This document shows positions 51,361 to 62,100 of a stretch of 64,000 nt of DNA, one piece after another. The notes under the pieces were generated by a model, which had not been told where the DNA came from, ran no database searches, and saw nothing but the letters and a program-made list of their open reading frames with translations. The stretch spans positions 62,001-126,000 of the forward strand of contig DOTG01000026.1 of NCBI GenBank assembly GCA_003512955.1, given 5' to 3'. This DNA is from Marinilabiliales bacterium. GTDB taxonomy: Bacteria > Bacteroidota > Bacteroidia > Bacteroidales > SZUA-534. The translations under genes were made by a program, and so were the position numbers. The stretch's first letter is position 1; every line of letters begins with the position of its first letter.

Positions 51361-54300
51361 TTAATTATTGCTATATACCGGAAAGGAAACAAAAAACGAT
51401 GTGCCTTCTCCCGCTTTCGACTCAAACCAGATGGCTCCTCCAAATTCTTCCACAATGCTCTTGACAATGGCCAATCCCAGACCGGTACCGCTGCTTTTGG
51501 TGGTAAAATTGGGTTGAAACATTTTGGGTTCCAGTTCCGGAGCAATACCTGTTCCGGTATCATGAACCTCAACCACCACGCTGGACTCTGTTTGCGAAAT
51601 ACGGATGGTGACCTCGCCTTGTTGTTCTTTAGGGATGGCCTGAATGGCATTTTTAACCAAATTGTTAAATACCTGAAGCATCCGTTCGTTATCGGCTTTC
51701 ACATAAATGGGGAATTCATCGGAAAACTCGTATTTTACCTGAGCATAGGTACATTCTTTAAACAGTTCGGTGCTTTGATAAATACGTTCAATCAGGTTCA
51801 CCTTTTCTGAACGGGCTTTAGGCATCTGCGCAAATTGGGAGAATGCAGTGGCAATGGATGATAAACTATCAATCTGTTCAATCAGGTTGTTGCTGAACCG
51901 TTTAAACCGTTCATCAAAATCGGCCTCTTTGTTTTGCCATGCCCGCTCCAGCAATTGGATACTCAATTTCATGGGTGTTAGCGGGTTTTTAATTTCGTGG
52001 GCAATCTGGCGGGCCATTTCGCGCCAAGCCGATTCGCGTTCCGATTTTGCAAGCATCTGTACACTTTTGCTCAATTCTTCGAGCATCCGGTTGTATTCAT
52101 ACACCAACTCGGCCATTTCATCTTTCCCTTCGTAGGATATTTTTTCATTTTCCTTACTGAGATCAATCATACTCATCCGTTGACGCAGTATCCTTAAAGG
52201 TTGGGTAATGCGGCTTGAAAGGTACACCGCGATAACAATACTCAAAATGATGAGCAACGTGTAAATATTGATAACTGCTACTACTACCCGCATCAATTCC
52301 TGCCGGAAAGCAACCTCTTTGGTAAAATAGGGGAGGTTGATGTATGCGAGGAGTTTCCGGTCGGCACTGATGAAAGGCACATAAGCGGAATAATAGTCGA
52401 GCTCCCCGATTTGTTCTTTTTGAACCAATCGGGCTTTTTTATTCAGCACCAACTCACGGTAAGCTGAGGCATTCATTTTGGAACCGGTCAGGTTCCGTTC
52501 AAAGATTTCTTTGCGCGAGGTGGACACCAGATTGCCATTCAAGTCATACATGTTGATGTCGGTAAAAAAGACATTCGAGAATTTTACCATCAGGTTGTTC
52601 AGGTAATCGGGCGAAGCTTGATGAATGGATTCCAGATCGGAAAGTTTGGTCTCAACTTCCACCAACACCGATTGGACTTTTTCACTCAAAAGCTCATTTT
52701 GCCCACGATCGAATTGCCTGAATGTATAAAAAACAGTCCCTCCGCCCACAAATACCAACGAAATGAGCAACACCAATAGGATGGAAAGTGCAATTTTGTT
52801 TTTAATGTTTAACTGGATGGATACAAGGTTTGCAAACCGATTTCCAACGATAAGCAATAGAAAGGTGATGATTAAAAGAAAGAAGAAGATGTAAGTAAAA
52901 GAGATTAGAATATTGTAAAAAGTTACCGTAGGAAAGCTGACGATAACCGTGTTTCCCTGATCGGCATTGTAAAGCAAGTGGTCGTGGTTTTCCGATTCAA
53001 AAAATGCAAATTCAGTATTCCGGAATTGATACACGGAACGATCAAATGCATAGGGGAAACTGCCCGTCCGGTTCAGAAGCTGGTTCCCGGTGTATTTGGC
53101 ATAACTTAAATTGTGATAGTTTTCATAAAGCAACAAAGGTTTTTCCAGAAGTAATTCGGGGTAACCCAACACTTCATAATTGGGCTTCGAGGTCAGTTCC
53201 ATAAAAAACATGACATCATCCCAACCGCTTTTCAATGAAATTTTAACCTTGGCAAAATAATTGATTCCCCCTGAGACATTTCTCAGGTAATAAATTCCCG
53301 GAAGGTTGGTTTCAGTACCATTTTTATCTACCAGTTTTTTGAAGAACTGAAAGCACGGGGCCCATTCCTGATTGGGATCGTTGAGCAAAACACTATCTGT
53401 CTTGTTGCAAAGGGTGAGTTGAAAGTTGTATCGTCCCAAATAGCCCGAAAAATAATGCCTCTGTAAATAATCAACCATCTTTTGAAACTCGAGCCAATCT
53501 TTTTGGAGCAGGTTTTTTACCACCGTATCAGTTTTCAACTCGTTTATTGCTTCGGAGAGAATGATCTCAGCCACCGGATCTTGTTCCCGGGCAAGGTTCA
53601 CGGCCAATACTTTGCTTTCTTCAATGCGCTTACTAAAATTTTGCTTTCGGATAAAATAGGTAGCATAAGCCGAAAACAGCGCAATTAATAGGATGATGGA
53701 ACTTAACAGTGGCAACTGTTTATAGCGGACCTGCACCCAAAAAAACAGCATCGTTAAAAGAAACAACCATGAAATTATTTGGCGGGTATTCCTTGTGCCC
53801 CACAGAATCAATAGAGTGACAAACAACAGGACAAGGAGCAGTAACCTAATGCGCTTTAATGTTAATACCGGCTTGAACTGCAAGTAAGCTTTATCGATAA
53901 GTAATATCCACCCCAGAAAAACGAAAAGCAAAATGAAATACCCGATGAAACTAAAATAATTAAGGTTTAGCACATCGTAGGCTTCGTATTCAAAATTGGA
54001 ATCAAAAATCAGATGTTTAAATAAATAATGTTCAAAATGGGCATATAGCAAAATGACTGCAATCCATGCAAAACCAATAGTAACTTTTTTTGAAATACCT
54101 GCACCTATTAAGGACTTTAAGGGAACTTTGGCATAAAAAATAAAAATGAGGTACACCCAAAGCGTGGTACTAATAAAGAGGTCGCCCAGCGATGGGAACA
54201 GGTACGAAAAAGCAAAATATTGGGGTTGAAAAATGGGCAATGTATTGAAGAACAAAGGTAGGTGGTAGTATTGTGCCAACGCGCGAATAAAAACAAGTGC

Positions 54301-55029
54301 CAAAGAAAGTATTACAAAATTCCGTATGCTTAAATCTTTATGTTTCAGCGAATCGCGTCCATAGAGCAATAAAAAAAACAAAACCAGTATCAGTAAAAAA
54401 CCCATCCAAATTTCCTTTTGGTTGGTTTTCAAGTTCATATTGTTTCTTAAACCGAAAAGATATGTCCCTTCTTTATTAAAGATAGGCTGGTATCCTATGG
54501 ATTCATCCTTAGACAAGGACAATGAGCTACCTATGTGAAACGAAGGATGGAACCCATTTTTGAGAAACTCATTCTCGAAAGGATAGTTGGTTTTTATTTG
54601 GATGAGACCTGCAATTTGTATTGTCTCCGATTCGCGTATCCGCACTTCGGCATAACAATTACCGAACTTATAAAAGGGCTGCTGCCTCCAAAGGGAATCG
54701 CCAGGAATTGGAATGGAATTGTTCGACCAATAGATCATCTGATCCGCAATGAAAAGGTAAAACACGAATCCTTGTTGTTTATTCAGGTCATCGAGTAATT
54801 GCCCATTTTTGCTGATCCATTCAGTAAAGTTCCGGTTCCGGGCTTTTTGCATAATAGAATCGAGGTAGCCGTCAATCAGCCATTCTTTATCAGAAAGCTG
54901 GTGTTCAAATTCAGCGAGGTCTGTTTTTTTGCCGTACCACGAAGCCCCGGGCCGCCCAATAAATAGCATGATGGCAACCAAAAAAACTGCCAGAACCAGA
55001 TAAATGTGTTTGCGGACCAAGCCTTTCAT
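51361..55029 (-). CDS. Large NtrY-like membrane sensor histidine kinase
   Basis: 1222 residues from the ATG at 55029, chosen because a reading from 55059 would overlap rlmH. TM1 (about 8-25), a periplasmic loop (about 30-205), then a block of some nine helices (about 205-460), a second large periplasmic loop (about 480-725), TM, a third loop (about 790-920), TM, HAMP (about 930-985), HisKA with the H-box MARQIAHEIKNPLTPMKLSI (His near 1011), and HATPase with VKNAIQAIP, DTGTGI and SGTGLGLAIV. The H-box is of the NtrY type. No response regulator is adjacent; the signal is unknown. It follows rlmH by seven bases. Confidence 0.9.
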   Translation of the reverse strand: MKGLVRKHIYLVLAVFLVAIMLFIGRPGASWYGKKTDLAEFEHQLSDKEWLIDGYLDSIMQKARNRNFTEWISKNGQLLDDLNKQQGFVFYLFIADQMIYWSNNSIPIPGDSLWRQQPFYKFGNCYAEVRIRESETIQIAGLIQIKTNYPFENEFLKNGFHPSFHIGSSLSLSKDESIGYQPIFNKEGTYLFGLRNNMNLKTNQKEIWMGFLLILVLFFLLLYGRDSLKHKDLSIRNFVILSLALVFIRALAQYYHLPLFFNTLPIFQPQYFAFSYLFPSLGDLFISTTLWVYLIFIFYAKVPLKSLIGAGISKKVTIGFAWIAVILLYAHFEHYLFKHLIFDSNFEYEAYDVLNLNYFSFIGYFILLFVFLGWILLIDKAYLQFKPVLTLKRIRLLLLVLLFVTLLILWGTRNTRQIISWLFLLTMLFFWVQVRYKQLPLLSSIILLIALFSAYATYFIRKQNFSKRIEESKVLAVNLAREQDPVAEIILSEAINELKTDTVVKNLLQKDWLEFQKMVDYLQRHYFSGYLGRYNFQLTLCNKTDSVLLNDPNQEWAPCFQFFKKLVDKNGTETNLPGIYYLRNVSGGINYFAKVKISLKSGWDDVMFFMELTSKPNYEVLGYPELLLEKPLLLYENYHNLSYAKYTGNQLLNRTGSFPYAFDRSVYQFRNTEFAFFESENHDHLLYNADQGNTVIVSFPTVTFYNILISFTYIFFFLLIITFLLLIVGNRFANLVSIQLNIKNKIALSILLVLLISLVFVGGGTVFYTFRQFDRGQNELLSEKVQSVLVEVETKLSDLESIHQASPDYLNNLMVKFSNVFFTDINMYDLNGNLVSTSRKEIFERNLTGSKMNASAYRELVLNKKARLVQKEQIGELDYYSAYVPFISADRKLLAYINLPYFTKEVAFRQELMRVVVAVINIYTLLIILSIVIAVYLSSRITQPLRILRQRMSMIDLSKENEKISYEGKDEMAELVYEYNRMLEELSKSVQMLAKSERESAWREMARQIAHEIKNPLTPMKLSIQLLERAWQNKEADFDERFKRFSNNLIEQIDSLSSIATAFSQFAQMPKARSEKVNLIERIYQSTELFKECTYAQVKYEFSDEFPIYVKADNERMLQVFNNLVKNAIQAIPKEQQGEVTIRISQTESSVVVEVHDTGTGIAPELEPKMFQPNFTTKSSGTGLGLAIVKSIVEEFGGAIWFESKAGEGTSFFVSFPVYSNN

Positions 55030-55036
55030 TTTCAAT

Positions 55037-55510
55037 CTACTGATGGTGATAGGGTTCACCCTTTAAAATTGTATGCACCCGATAAAACTGTTCTACAAAG
55101 ATTAAACGCACCAACTGATGCGAGAAAGTCATTTTTGATAACGAGATTTTGTACGATGCTTTTTGATATACCGCCTGTGAAAACCCGTAAGGCCCGCCGA
55201 TAACAAATACCAGCCGTTTTTGCCCTGAAACCAATTGCGTATTTAGCCACTCTGAAAATGCCACGGACGAAAACTGCTGCCCATTTTCATCGAGCAAAAC
55301 CAAAATATCACCGGATTGGATTTTCTTTAAAATCAGCTCCCCCTCTTTTTCTTTTTGGATTTGTTCGGTAAGATTCCGGCTATTGCGGAGGTCGGGAATC
55401 ACTTCCACATCAAAAGACATGTACCTGTTAATCCGCAACATAAACTTGTTAATTCCTTCGGCAATGAACGAATCATCGGTTTTTCCTATGACCAATAAGG
55501 TAGCTTTCAT
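55037..55510 (-). CDS. rlmH: 23S rRNA (pseudouridine-1915-N3)-methyltransferase
   Basis: 157-residue SPOUT methyltransferase acting on the ribosome at helix 69. The knot-forming SAM site FVIGGPYGFSQAVYQ (about 103-117), LSKMTFSHQLVRLIFVEQFYR and the C-terminal EPYHH tail are diagnostic. Length is exactly as expected. It lies seven bases upstream of the large kinase gene, so they likely share a transcript. No exact promoter box was found upstream. Confidence 0.95.
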   Translation of the reverse strand: MKATLLVIGKTDDSFIAEGINKFMLRINRYMSFDVEVIPDLRNSRNLTEQIQKEKEGELILKKIQSGDILVLLDENGQQFSSVAFSEWLNTQLVSGQKRLVFVIGGPYGFSQAVYQKASYKISLSKMTFSHQLVRLIFVEQFYRVHTILKGEPYHHQ

Positions 55511-55565
55511 TTCCGTGTTTTTGAGTTAATCCCAATCATAGGTTTTGTTCCTACCTAAATCTCAT

Positions 55566-55573
55566 TAAATTTG
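55566..55573 (+). promoter_or_regulatory. -7 promoter box for DUF4783-nadC-yihY
   Basis: TAAATTTG, exact match, 18 bases before the ATG at 55591. Confidence 0.5.
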
Positions 55574-55590
55574 CATACGAACATGTAAAA

Positions 55591-56028
55591 ATGGTGATTA
55601 GATCAATGTTTTCAAACAAAAAAACGCTTTTTAATTCTGTGGCTGTGTTTTGGGTGTTATCGTTGATGGTTTTGCCCCAAGCCACACAGGCACAAGATCA
55701 GCCAACCGATTCTGTGGACAGGATTGTGGTTCATGCATTGCTAAACGCCAACGCCGATGAGCTTTCCGCGACTTTTTATGAAAAAATCGATCTGGTGCTG
55801 CCAAAACAGAAGGGGATGTTCAGCAAATCGCAGTCAAAGTTTATCCTCATGAGTTTCTTTAGGGAACATAAACCAGAATCATACGTGGAATTGAGCCGGA
55901 ATTTTTCCAACGGCAGCAAGTTCGTTGTAGGTCAGTTGATTTCTGGCCCGCATACGTATCGGATATGTTATCTGGTCAAACGGGAAGAAGAACAGCAAGT
56001 TATTTACCAATTTAGTATCGAAGAATGA
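55591..56028 (+). CDS. DUF4783 secreted protein
   Basis: 145 residues with a signal peptide (VFWVLSLMVLPQATQAQ, cut near residue 35) and a small alpha/beta domain of the SnoaL/NTF2-like kind found in DUF4783: ADELSATFYEKIDLVLP, SQSKFILMSFFREHKPES, YRICYLVKREEEQQVIYQF. Function unknown; in Bacteroidota it is regularly found directly before nadC, as here, with a 4-base ATGA overlap. A second ATG at 55606 is an alternative start. Confidence 0.85.
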   Translation: MVIRSMFSNKKTLFNSVAVFWVLSLMVLPQATQAQDQPTDSVDRIVVHALLNANADELSATFYEKIDLVLPKQKGMFSKSQSKFILMSFFREHKPESYVELSRNFSNGSKFVVGQLISGPHTYRICYLVKREEEQQVIYQFSIEE

Positions 56029-56876
56029 TGGACTCAAAAGAATATATTACAAAATTTATTGAGCAGGCTTTGCTCGAAGATATTGGTGACGGCGACCATA
56101 CCTCGTTGAGCTGTATCCCAAGCCATCAAACCGGAAAGGCCAAGTTATTGGTGAAACAGCCCGGGATTTTGGCTGGCGTGGAAATTGCCCGATTGGTGTA
56201 TCAGATTTTCGATCCTTCATTAAAAATGGATGTTTTCATCACCGATGGAACTCCTGTAAAAGTTGGCGAGGTCGCTTTTGAAGTAACCGGTAAAGAAATC
56301 TCGATACTGCAAACCGAACGACTGGTGCTCAACTTTATGCAGCGCATGAGCGGTATTGCCACCCAGACTCATGAATATGTGGAGTTGGTAGCGGGTTTGA
56401 ACACAAAAATCCTGGATACCCGGAAGACTACTCCCGGGATGCGTGTTTTTGAAAAGATGGCTGTCAAAATGGGCGGCGGCCAGAACCACCGGATGGGTTT
56501 GTACGACATGATCCTGATTAAAGATAACCACGTGGATTTTGCCGGGGGCATCCGTCAAGCCATTGAGCGCGTCAAAGATTACCTGAACGAAAAGGGGAAA
56601 AATCTGGATATCGAAATTGAAGCCCGAACCTTCAAAGAGATTGAAGATGTTCTGTCTGTTGGAGGAATTCAACGGATTATGATTGATAACTTCTCGGTGG
56701 AAGATACCCGAAAGGCTGTAGTTTTGATAGGTGGAAGATATAAAACCGAAGCCTCAGGAGGAATTACCAAAGACAATTTACGCGACTATGCCGCTTGTGG
56801 TGTCGATTTTATTTCGGTTGGTGCTTTAACACACCAAATAAAAAGCCTCGATTTAAGTTTAAAAGCGGTAAAATAA
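56025..56876 (+). CDS. nadC: Quinolinate phosphoribosyltransferase (carboxylating)
   Basis: Converts quinolinate and PRPP to nicotinate mononucleotide in de novo NAD synthesis. 283 residues. Seen: LLEDIGDGDHTS near the start, LNFMQRMSGIATQTHEYV, the substrate-binding DTRKTTPGMRVFEKMAVKMG stretch, NHRMGLYDMILIKDNHVDF and the phosphate-binding EASGGITKDNL. The start overlaps the DUF4783 stop, so translation is likely coupled. nadA and nadB are not in the window. Confidence 0.95.
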   Translation: MMDSKEYITKFIEQALLEDIGDGDHTSLSCIPSHQTGKAKLLVKQPGILAGVEIARLVYQIFDPSLKMDVFITDGTPVKVGEVAFEVTGKEISILQTERLVLNFMQRMSGIATQTHEYVELVAGLNTKILDTRKTTPGMRVFEKMAVKMGGGQNHRMGLYDMILIKDNHVDFAGGIRQAIERVKDYLNEKGKNLDIEIEARTFKEIEDVLSVGGIQRIMIDNFSVEDTRKAVVLIGGRYKTEASGGITKDNLRDYAACGVDFISVGALTHQIKSLDLSLKAVK

Positions 56877-56880
56877 GCGT

Positions 56881-57873
56881 ATGGTGAGATTAAACCCGAT
56901 TCCAATCATCAGGGGGGCGATTATAAGGATTCTCACAAAAGCCCGGCAGATTACCATTCCGGGTTTTAAACAAGTTCCACTTTACGATGTGGGCGTTTTT
57001 TACATGAATGGCATAGCCAATGGAGCCATTGGTGTTCGGGCATCCGGGATTTCGTTCAATTTTTTTATGGCCATTTTTCCAAGCATCATTTTTCTGTTCA
57101 CCCTGATTCCCTTCATTCCCATCCCAAATTTTCAAAACCAATTGATTGCTTTGATGCAGGCCGTATTGCCTTCGAACACGTTCCAGGCTGTTGAAAATAC
57201 CATTATCGACATCACAACGCACAAACGTGGAAGTTTGCTTTCGATAGGTTTTTTGGCCGCCCTGTTTTTTAGTACCAACGGCATTTCGGCCTTGATTGCC
57301 GCCTTTAATGCCTCAGCCAATGCCTTTGAAAACCGAAAGTGGCTCAGCATGCGTTTGATTGCAATTTTATTGGTAATCATCTTGTTTTTGCTGTTAACTC
57401 TGGCTACCGGTTTAATTATTTTCGGGCAGACTCTTTTAAAATTCCTGGTTTCGCATGGTATTATTCAAACAGGATTTTCACAGGTACTTTTTATCTCAGG
57501 CCAGTGGCTGATTATTCTGGCTTTCATTCTTTTTAGCTTGTCGTTCCTGTATTATTATGCGCCCTCGAACCGATCGGAATATCGTTTCTTTTCTCCAGGA
57601 GCCATCATGGCCACGATATTGATTATTGTTACCTCATTGTTTTTTTCATTTTATTTGAGCCGTTTTGGGCAATACAACAAATTGTACGGATCCATTGGAA
57701 CACTACTGGCTTTACTTATTTGGCTGAACATCTCTTCGTTTGTAATACTCATTGGCTTTGAACTGAATGTGAGCATCCATAATGCAGAAAAAGGGATGAA
57801 AAAAGAATTGGAACTTTCTGATAACAGTAAAGATTACGAACGTTTTTATCCTCAAGTGGATGATATTTTGTGA
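56881..57873 (+). CDS. YihY/BrkB family membrane protein
   Basis: 330 residues with six transmembrane helices in the typical pattern. Signatures: GVRASGISFNFFMAIFPSIIFLFTLIPF (about 43-70), FFSTNGISALIAAFNAS, YYYAPSNRSEYRFFSPGAIMATILI and YGSIGTLLALLIWLNISSFVILIGFELN. Inner-membrane family once mislabelled as ribonuclease BN; the function is not firmly known. It starts four bases after nadC and is the last gene of that operon. Confidence 0.92.
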   Translation: MVRLNPIPIIRGAIIRILTKARQITIPGFKQVPLYDVGVFYMNGIANGAIGVRASGISFNFFMAIFPSIIFLFTLIPFIPIPNFQNQLIALMQAVLPSNTFQAVENTIIDITTHKRGSLLSIGFLAALFFSTNGISALIAAFNASANAFENRKWLSMRLIAILLVIILFLLLTLATGLIIFGQTLLKFLVSHGIIQTGFSQVLFISGQWLIILAFILFSLSFLYYYAPSNRSEYRFFSPGAIMATILIIVTSLFFSFYLSRFGQYNKLYGSIGTLLALLIWLNISSFVILIGFELNVSIHNAEKGMKKELELSDNSKDYERFYPQVDDIL

Positions 57874-58000
57874 ATGACCAATGTACGTTACCTTGCTTGT
57901 CCTTCGTTACCGCCCCAAACCCAAACCTTATCAGTAGGAACATGTCGGCTCACTTTGCAAGAAGCTTAAGTGGGGATCAAAGAATTTTATGATTGTATTG

Positions 58001-58029
58001 TAAAAAAAACCTCAAAATATTGAGGTTTC
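58001..58029 (-). terminator. Rho-independent terminator of tRNA-Gln
   Basis: Minus strand: AAACCTCAA and TTGAGGTTT form a 9-bp stem around a four-base loop, followed by eight T. It lies about 33 bases past the tRNA 3' end. Confidence 0.8.
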
Positions 58030-58061
58030 TGGTTTGTTTTTTAGGTTGATTTTCAACTTTG

Positions 58062-58132
58062 TTGACCCATAAGGATTCGAACCTTAACTGGCTGAACCAA
58101 AATCAGCAGTGCTACCATTACACCATGGGTCA
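58062..58132 (-). tRNA. tRNA-Gln (anticodon UUG)
   Basis: On the minus strand the acceptor TGACCCA pairs perfectly with TGGGTCA. The anticodon loop TTTTGGT is closed by GCTGA/TCAGC, the T arm is AAGGTTCGAATCCTT, and the discriminator is A. U1-A72 at the acceptor end is typical of tRNA-Gln. CCA not encoded. Confidence 0.95.
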
Positions 58133-58150
58133 GTACCATTAATGTGGGTG

Positions 58151-58158
58151 CAAAAATA
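58151..58158 (-). promoter_or_regulatory. -7 promoter box for tRNA-Gln
   Basis: Minus strand reads TATTTTTG, exact match, 18 bases before the tRNA 5' end. Confidence 0.6.
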
Positions 58159-58333
58159 GATTTTATTTTTATTCCAGCAAAAAGTTTTTAAAAAAATTAA
58201 ATCTTTTTTATTTAAGCTTGAACTATAAATTTAAAATACTCAATATCAAATATTTAAAATTTACCCAATGCATAAAATCTGAAGTTTTGACATTACTAAA
58301 ATTGTTGGCATCTTTGGCGCAGAAATTTCAATT

Positions 58334-58948
58334 ATGAATATACATCATCCGCCAAATTGGTTGCGCCGACTTTATTTCAGCTTTCAATGGAAAATGAAAT
58401 ACGAAGCCAATACCATTTTCCTGACCTTCGATGATGGCCCCACCCCTGAAGTAACCGAATGGGTTTTGGACCAATTGGAAACCTATCAAGCCAAAGCAAC
58501 ATTCTTTTGTATTGGGCGTAATGTGGAAAGGCATCCTGAAATTTACCGGAAAATAATTGAAAAAGGCCACGCTGTGGGAAACCATACCTATAGCCACCTG
58601 AACGGTTGGAAAACCTGGAATGATGAATACATTCAGGATATAGAACTGGCAGCCGATTTAATTCACTCAAAGTTATTCCGCCCCCCTTACGGACGGATTA
58701 GGCACCATCAGATAAAGAATTTAAAGAAGTATGGCTACAAACTTTTTATGTGGGATGTACTTTCGGAAGATTACAATGCCGAAACCACACCTGAGGAATG
58801 TTTAAATTATGTGACTGCCTATTCAACTTCCGGCTCCATCGTGGTATTCCACGATTCCCTGAAGGCCAGCAAAAATCTTTATGCCACACTTCCGGCTGTT
58901 TTAAAATATTTTAAAGAAAAGAGTTTTGAGTTTCGGAAATTAAAATGA
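58334..58948 (+). CDS. Polysaccharide deacetylase (NodB-type, CE4)
   Basis: 204 residues. Metal- and proton-handling motifs are complete: TFDDGPTPE (catalytic Asp), GNHTYSH (H-x3-H zinc ligands), RPPYGR, the WDV motif and VFHDSLKAS (catalytic His). It removes acetyl groups from N-acetylated sugars, probably peptidoglycan or a surface glycan. No signal peptide is visible; the N-terminus INIHHPPNWLRRLYFSF-like segment could associate with the membrane. Monocistronic. A -7-like CATCTTTG lies at about 58308-58315. Confidence 0.9.
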   Translation: MNIHHPPNWLRRLYFSFQWKMKYEANTIFLTFDDGPTPEVTEWVLDQLETYQAKATFFCIGRNVERHPEIYRKIIEKGHAVGNHTYSHLNGWKTWNDEYIQDIELAADLIHSKLFRPPYGRIRHHQIKNLKKYGYKLFMWDVLSEDYNAETTPEECLNYVTAYSTSGSIVVFHDSLKASKNLYATLPAVLKYFKEKSFEFRKLK

Positions 58949-58953
58949 TTTAA

Positions 58954-58961
58954 TATATTTG
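58954..58961 (+). promoter_or_regulatory. -7 promoter box for tRNA-Ala
   Basis: TATATTTG, exact match, 33 bases before the tRNA 5' end. Confidence 0.6.
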
Positions 58962-58994
58962 CACCGCTTTAATGCAAAATGTTCTACAGATTTT

Positions 58995-59068
58995 GGGGGA
59001 TTAGCTCAGTTGGCTAGAGCGTTTGACTGGCAGTCAAAAGGTCAGCGGTTCGATTCCGCTATTCTCCA
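58995..59068 (+). tRNA. tRNA-Ala (anticodon GGC)
   Basis: Acceptor GGGGGAT pairs with ATTCTCC and contains the G3-U70 wobble that defines alanine identity. D arm TAGCTCAGTTGGCTAGAGC, anticodon loop CTGGCAG, T arm GCGGTTCGATTCCGC, discriminator A. CCA not encoded. Confidence 0.96.
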
Positions 59069-59078
59069 CTTGAAAATC

Positions 59079-59116
59079 AAAGCTTTACAGAATTCGGTTT
59101 TGTAAGGCTTTTTTAT
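59079..59116 (+). terminator. Rho-independent terminator of tRNA-Ala
   Basis: AAAGCTTTACA and TGTAAGGCTTT form an 11-bp stem with one G-U, followed by TTTTA-rich sequence. Confidence 0.75.
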
Positions 59117-59195
59117 TTGGGGGATGTTCATTTTTTTTACAACTGTTCTTTATCATTGAATTTATTTGCTCAACGGTTTTTGTATTTTTTAGCAA

Positions 59196-62100
59196 CTAGG
59201 CATGTAGTGGGAGCGAGAAATAAAAAATACTGCCAACACCTTCGGTACTCTCGCACCAGATTTTTCCGCCATGGATTTCTACAAATTCTTTGCAGAGAAT
59301 TAACCCCAAACCGGTCCCCTTTTCCTTTTCCGTACCCGGAGTGGAATAGTTTTCTTCAAGTTTAAATATTTTGTGCATTTTTTCTTTGGACATACCAATC
59401 CCTGAATCTTTGACCGCCACAATGACAAATGGGTTTTCGTTGAATTTTTTTAATGTGGAGCTTATTTCAATTTTCCCATCCGGATGGGTGTATTTCAGTG
59501 CATTCGAAATCAAGTTCCTCAATATGGCAGATAGCATATTTGCATCGCCATATATAAAAACAGATGTATCCACAAGGTTTGCCAGGGTTATTTTTTTATT
59601 GTCCGCGGTTAATTTCTGCACTTCAATATTTTCATCAACAAAGATATTTAGACTCAAGGGCTGGGGTTTAAATTCCATTTTACCGGTTTGGGTTCGAGCC
59701 CAGGTAAGGAGGTTTTCCAACAGTTTTAACACATGCTGGGTGGATTGATTGATCAGGTTTAAATAATAATCCACCAGATCGGGTTCAAATTCCCGGTGGT
59801 TCTCTTTCAGGAGTGTAGTTAAACCAACCACACCTGAAAATGGGCTCCGTAAGTCGTGGGCGATGATTGAAAAAAACTTATCTTTTTGGGTATTCAGTGC
59901 TATCTGAGCCCTTTCCGATTCTTCAACCTTCCGCAGGTTTATTATTCTTTCGGTAATGTCCTCTTTAATTGCCAGAAAGTTAATGATAATGCCATTGTTA
60001 TCTAGTATTGGGGTGATTCGTGCACTTTCGTGATACACTTCACCATTTTTCTTTTTGTTAATAAACTCCCCATTCCAGACTTCTCCTTTCAGGATAGTGC
60101 TCCAGAGATTCTTAAAAACTTCTTGTGGAGTTTCACCTGACTGAAGAATACTCGGGTTTGTACCAATAATCTCTTCTGTGGTATATCCGGTCAACTCACA
60201 AAAATAGGGGTTTACATATTCAATGGTAGCCTCAATATCTGTAATCATAATGCTAAGCGGGACATTGATAATGGCCGTTGAGAGTTTAATAATTTCCAGA
60301 TCGCTTTTTATACGGTCGGTAATATCGTTACCAATGGCTAGGATGGTTTTGGTTCCTTCATAATCAATGACTGAAGCCGAAATATCGATCCATTTCTCGT
60401 TCGAATTTTTATCAATTAAGGGGAAAATATAATTTGTGGGGGCCTCTAACCCGTTTAACCGGTTTTCGGTAATGATTTTTATGCGGTCCCTTTCTTGCGG
60501 ATGCACCAAATCCAATGATTTTAAGGTTTTTGATTCTTCGGTTGTGTATCCGGTAATCCGTTCCCATGCTTTATTTACCATTAAAAACCCATGTGCATCA
60601 TGAATGGAAATGGCAGCATTTGAATTATCAAAGATACTTCGGAGTTTCTCCTCACTATAATAAATGGTATCGAGCAAAATCTGCTGGCGGAGAATAATCC
60701 CTGTCAGGTTTGTAAATGATTCTACAAAACCCACATCCTCGTTTTTTATGGGTTTTTGGTTATATATGAGGATAGCGGCTATTACCTGATCATCTTGTTT
60801 TATGCCTATGACATAAAAAAAGCCGGGTAAAATAAGTGTTTCAAGTATCCGGGCCTTTTCAGAGGGGACAATATGGATCATTTGCTGTATGCATCCGTGC
60901 TCAAGCGGCTCTAGCGTGGCTTTATGCATCGTATTAGCTAGTTTGGATGGCAATGAAAATCTGGACTCATGAATGTCGCCGAGAACATTGGTAACTTGTT
61001 GCAGTTTGACCTGATTTAAACAGGAGATGCTTTTTAAGGTCCCCAGATGTGAGGTTTCATTAATGGCAAAAACCACAACACTATTCACCTGCAATTGATT
61101 TTGGAGCGATTGGCTCAGATAATCCAGAATTTTATCTTTTGTTTTCAGCGAAAGCAATTCCACGGAGGCATTGGTTAAAAACCGAAATTTGCGTTCGTTG
61201 TTGAATAATTCTTCTTCGGCTCTTTTTTGAGGGGTAATATCTGTGATACTTCCAATGATGGTGCTAATTTCATGATGATCATTATAGGCCCCCCTACCCT
61301 TTTCATGGACCCATTTCACATCGCCCGATTTATGAATAATCCGGTAATCTAAGGAAAAACTCTTGCCTAAGTTCAACTGTTCAGTTCCTTGTTCCTCGAC
61401 AAAATTACGATCGTCAGGATGGATAATATCCAGATAGGCAATTATTTTGTTGTCGATAAGTTCTTCGGGACGGTAGCCGCTCAAATTAAAAATCTCCTGG
61501 CTAATGAATTTCATGGTCCAAAATCTATCGGGCAAACATTGGTAAATGACGTTTGGCAAGCTAGAAATCAGCGATTTATAGCGCAGTTCACTTTCTTTTA
61601 AAGCCTCCTGGGCCAACATCTGTTCACTGATATCGTGTGATAGGCAGGTAACCCCTATGATTTGGTCTCCAACCCAAATAGGGTTTAACAGTGTTTCTGT
61701 AAAATTTGGAACACCATCAAAATGAAATTCATCAATAACAGAAAACCTTTCACCAAGTAAAGCTCTGGAATATCTGGATTTCCAATCGCTCTCCATTTCG
61801 GGGGACAGGTTTTTCATGGCATAGGTTCCACGTTCCAGAGAAACCTGAAATGCAAGCAAATAGTCTTTCTTAAAATGGTTGTTGGCCACAATAATTTTAA
61901 AGGCTGTATCCACCGACCAAATGCGGGCACTCGTGTTTTCCAGAATTGCTTTCTGGTTGGCATCACTTTCAATTAAATTCTTTTTAACCAGTTCTTGCTC
62001 AGTAATATCCCTGGAAAATACCGAAACGCTAATGACCTCGCCCTTTACCCAAATAGGGTTAAACCGCACCTCAACATATTGAGCTACTCCTTCAATATCA

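Noticed and set aside
57749..57943. 64-codon minus-strand open reading at the end of the YihY gene
   Set aside because: Mostly antisense to the conserved C-terminus of that gene and without promoter or family match.
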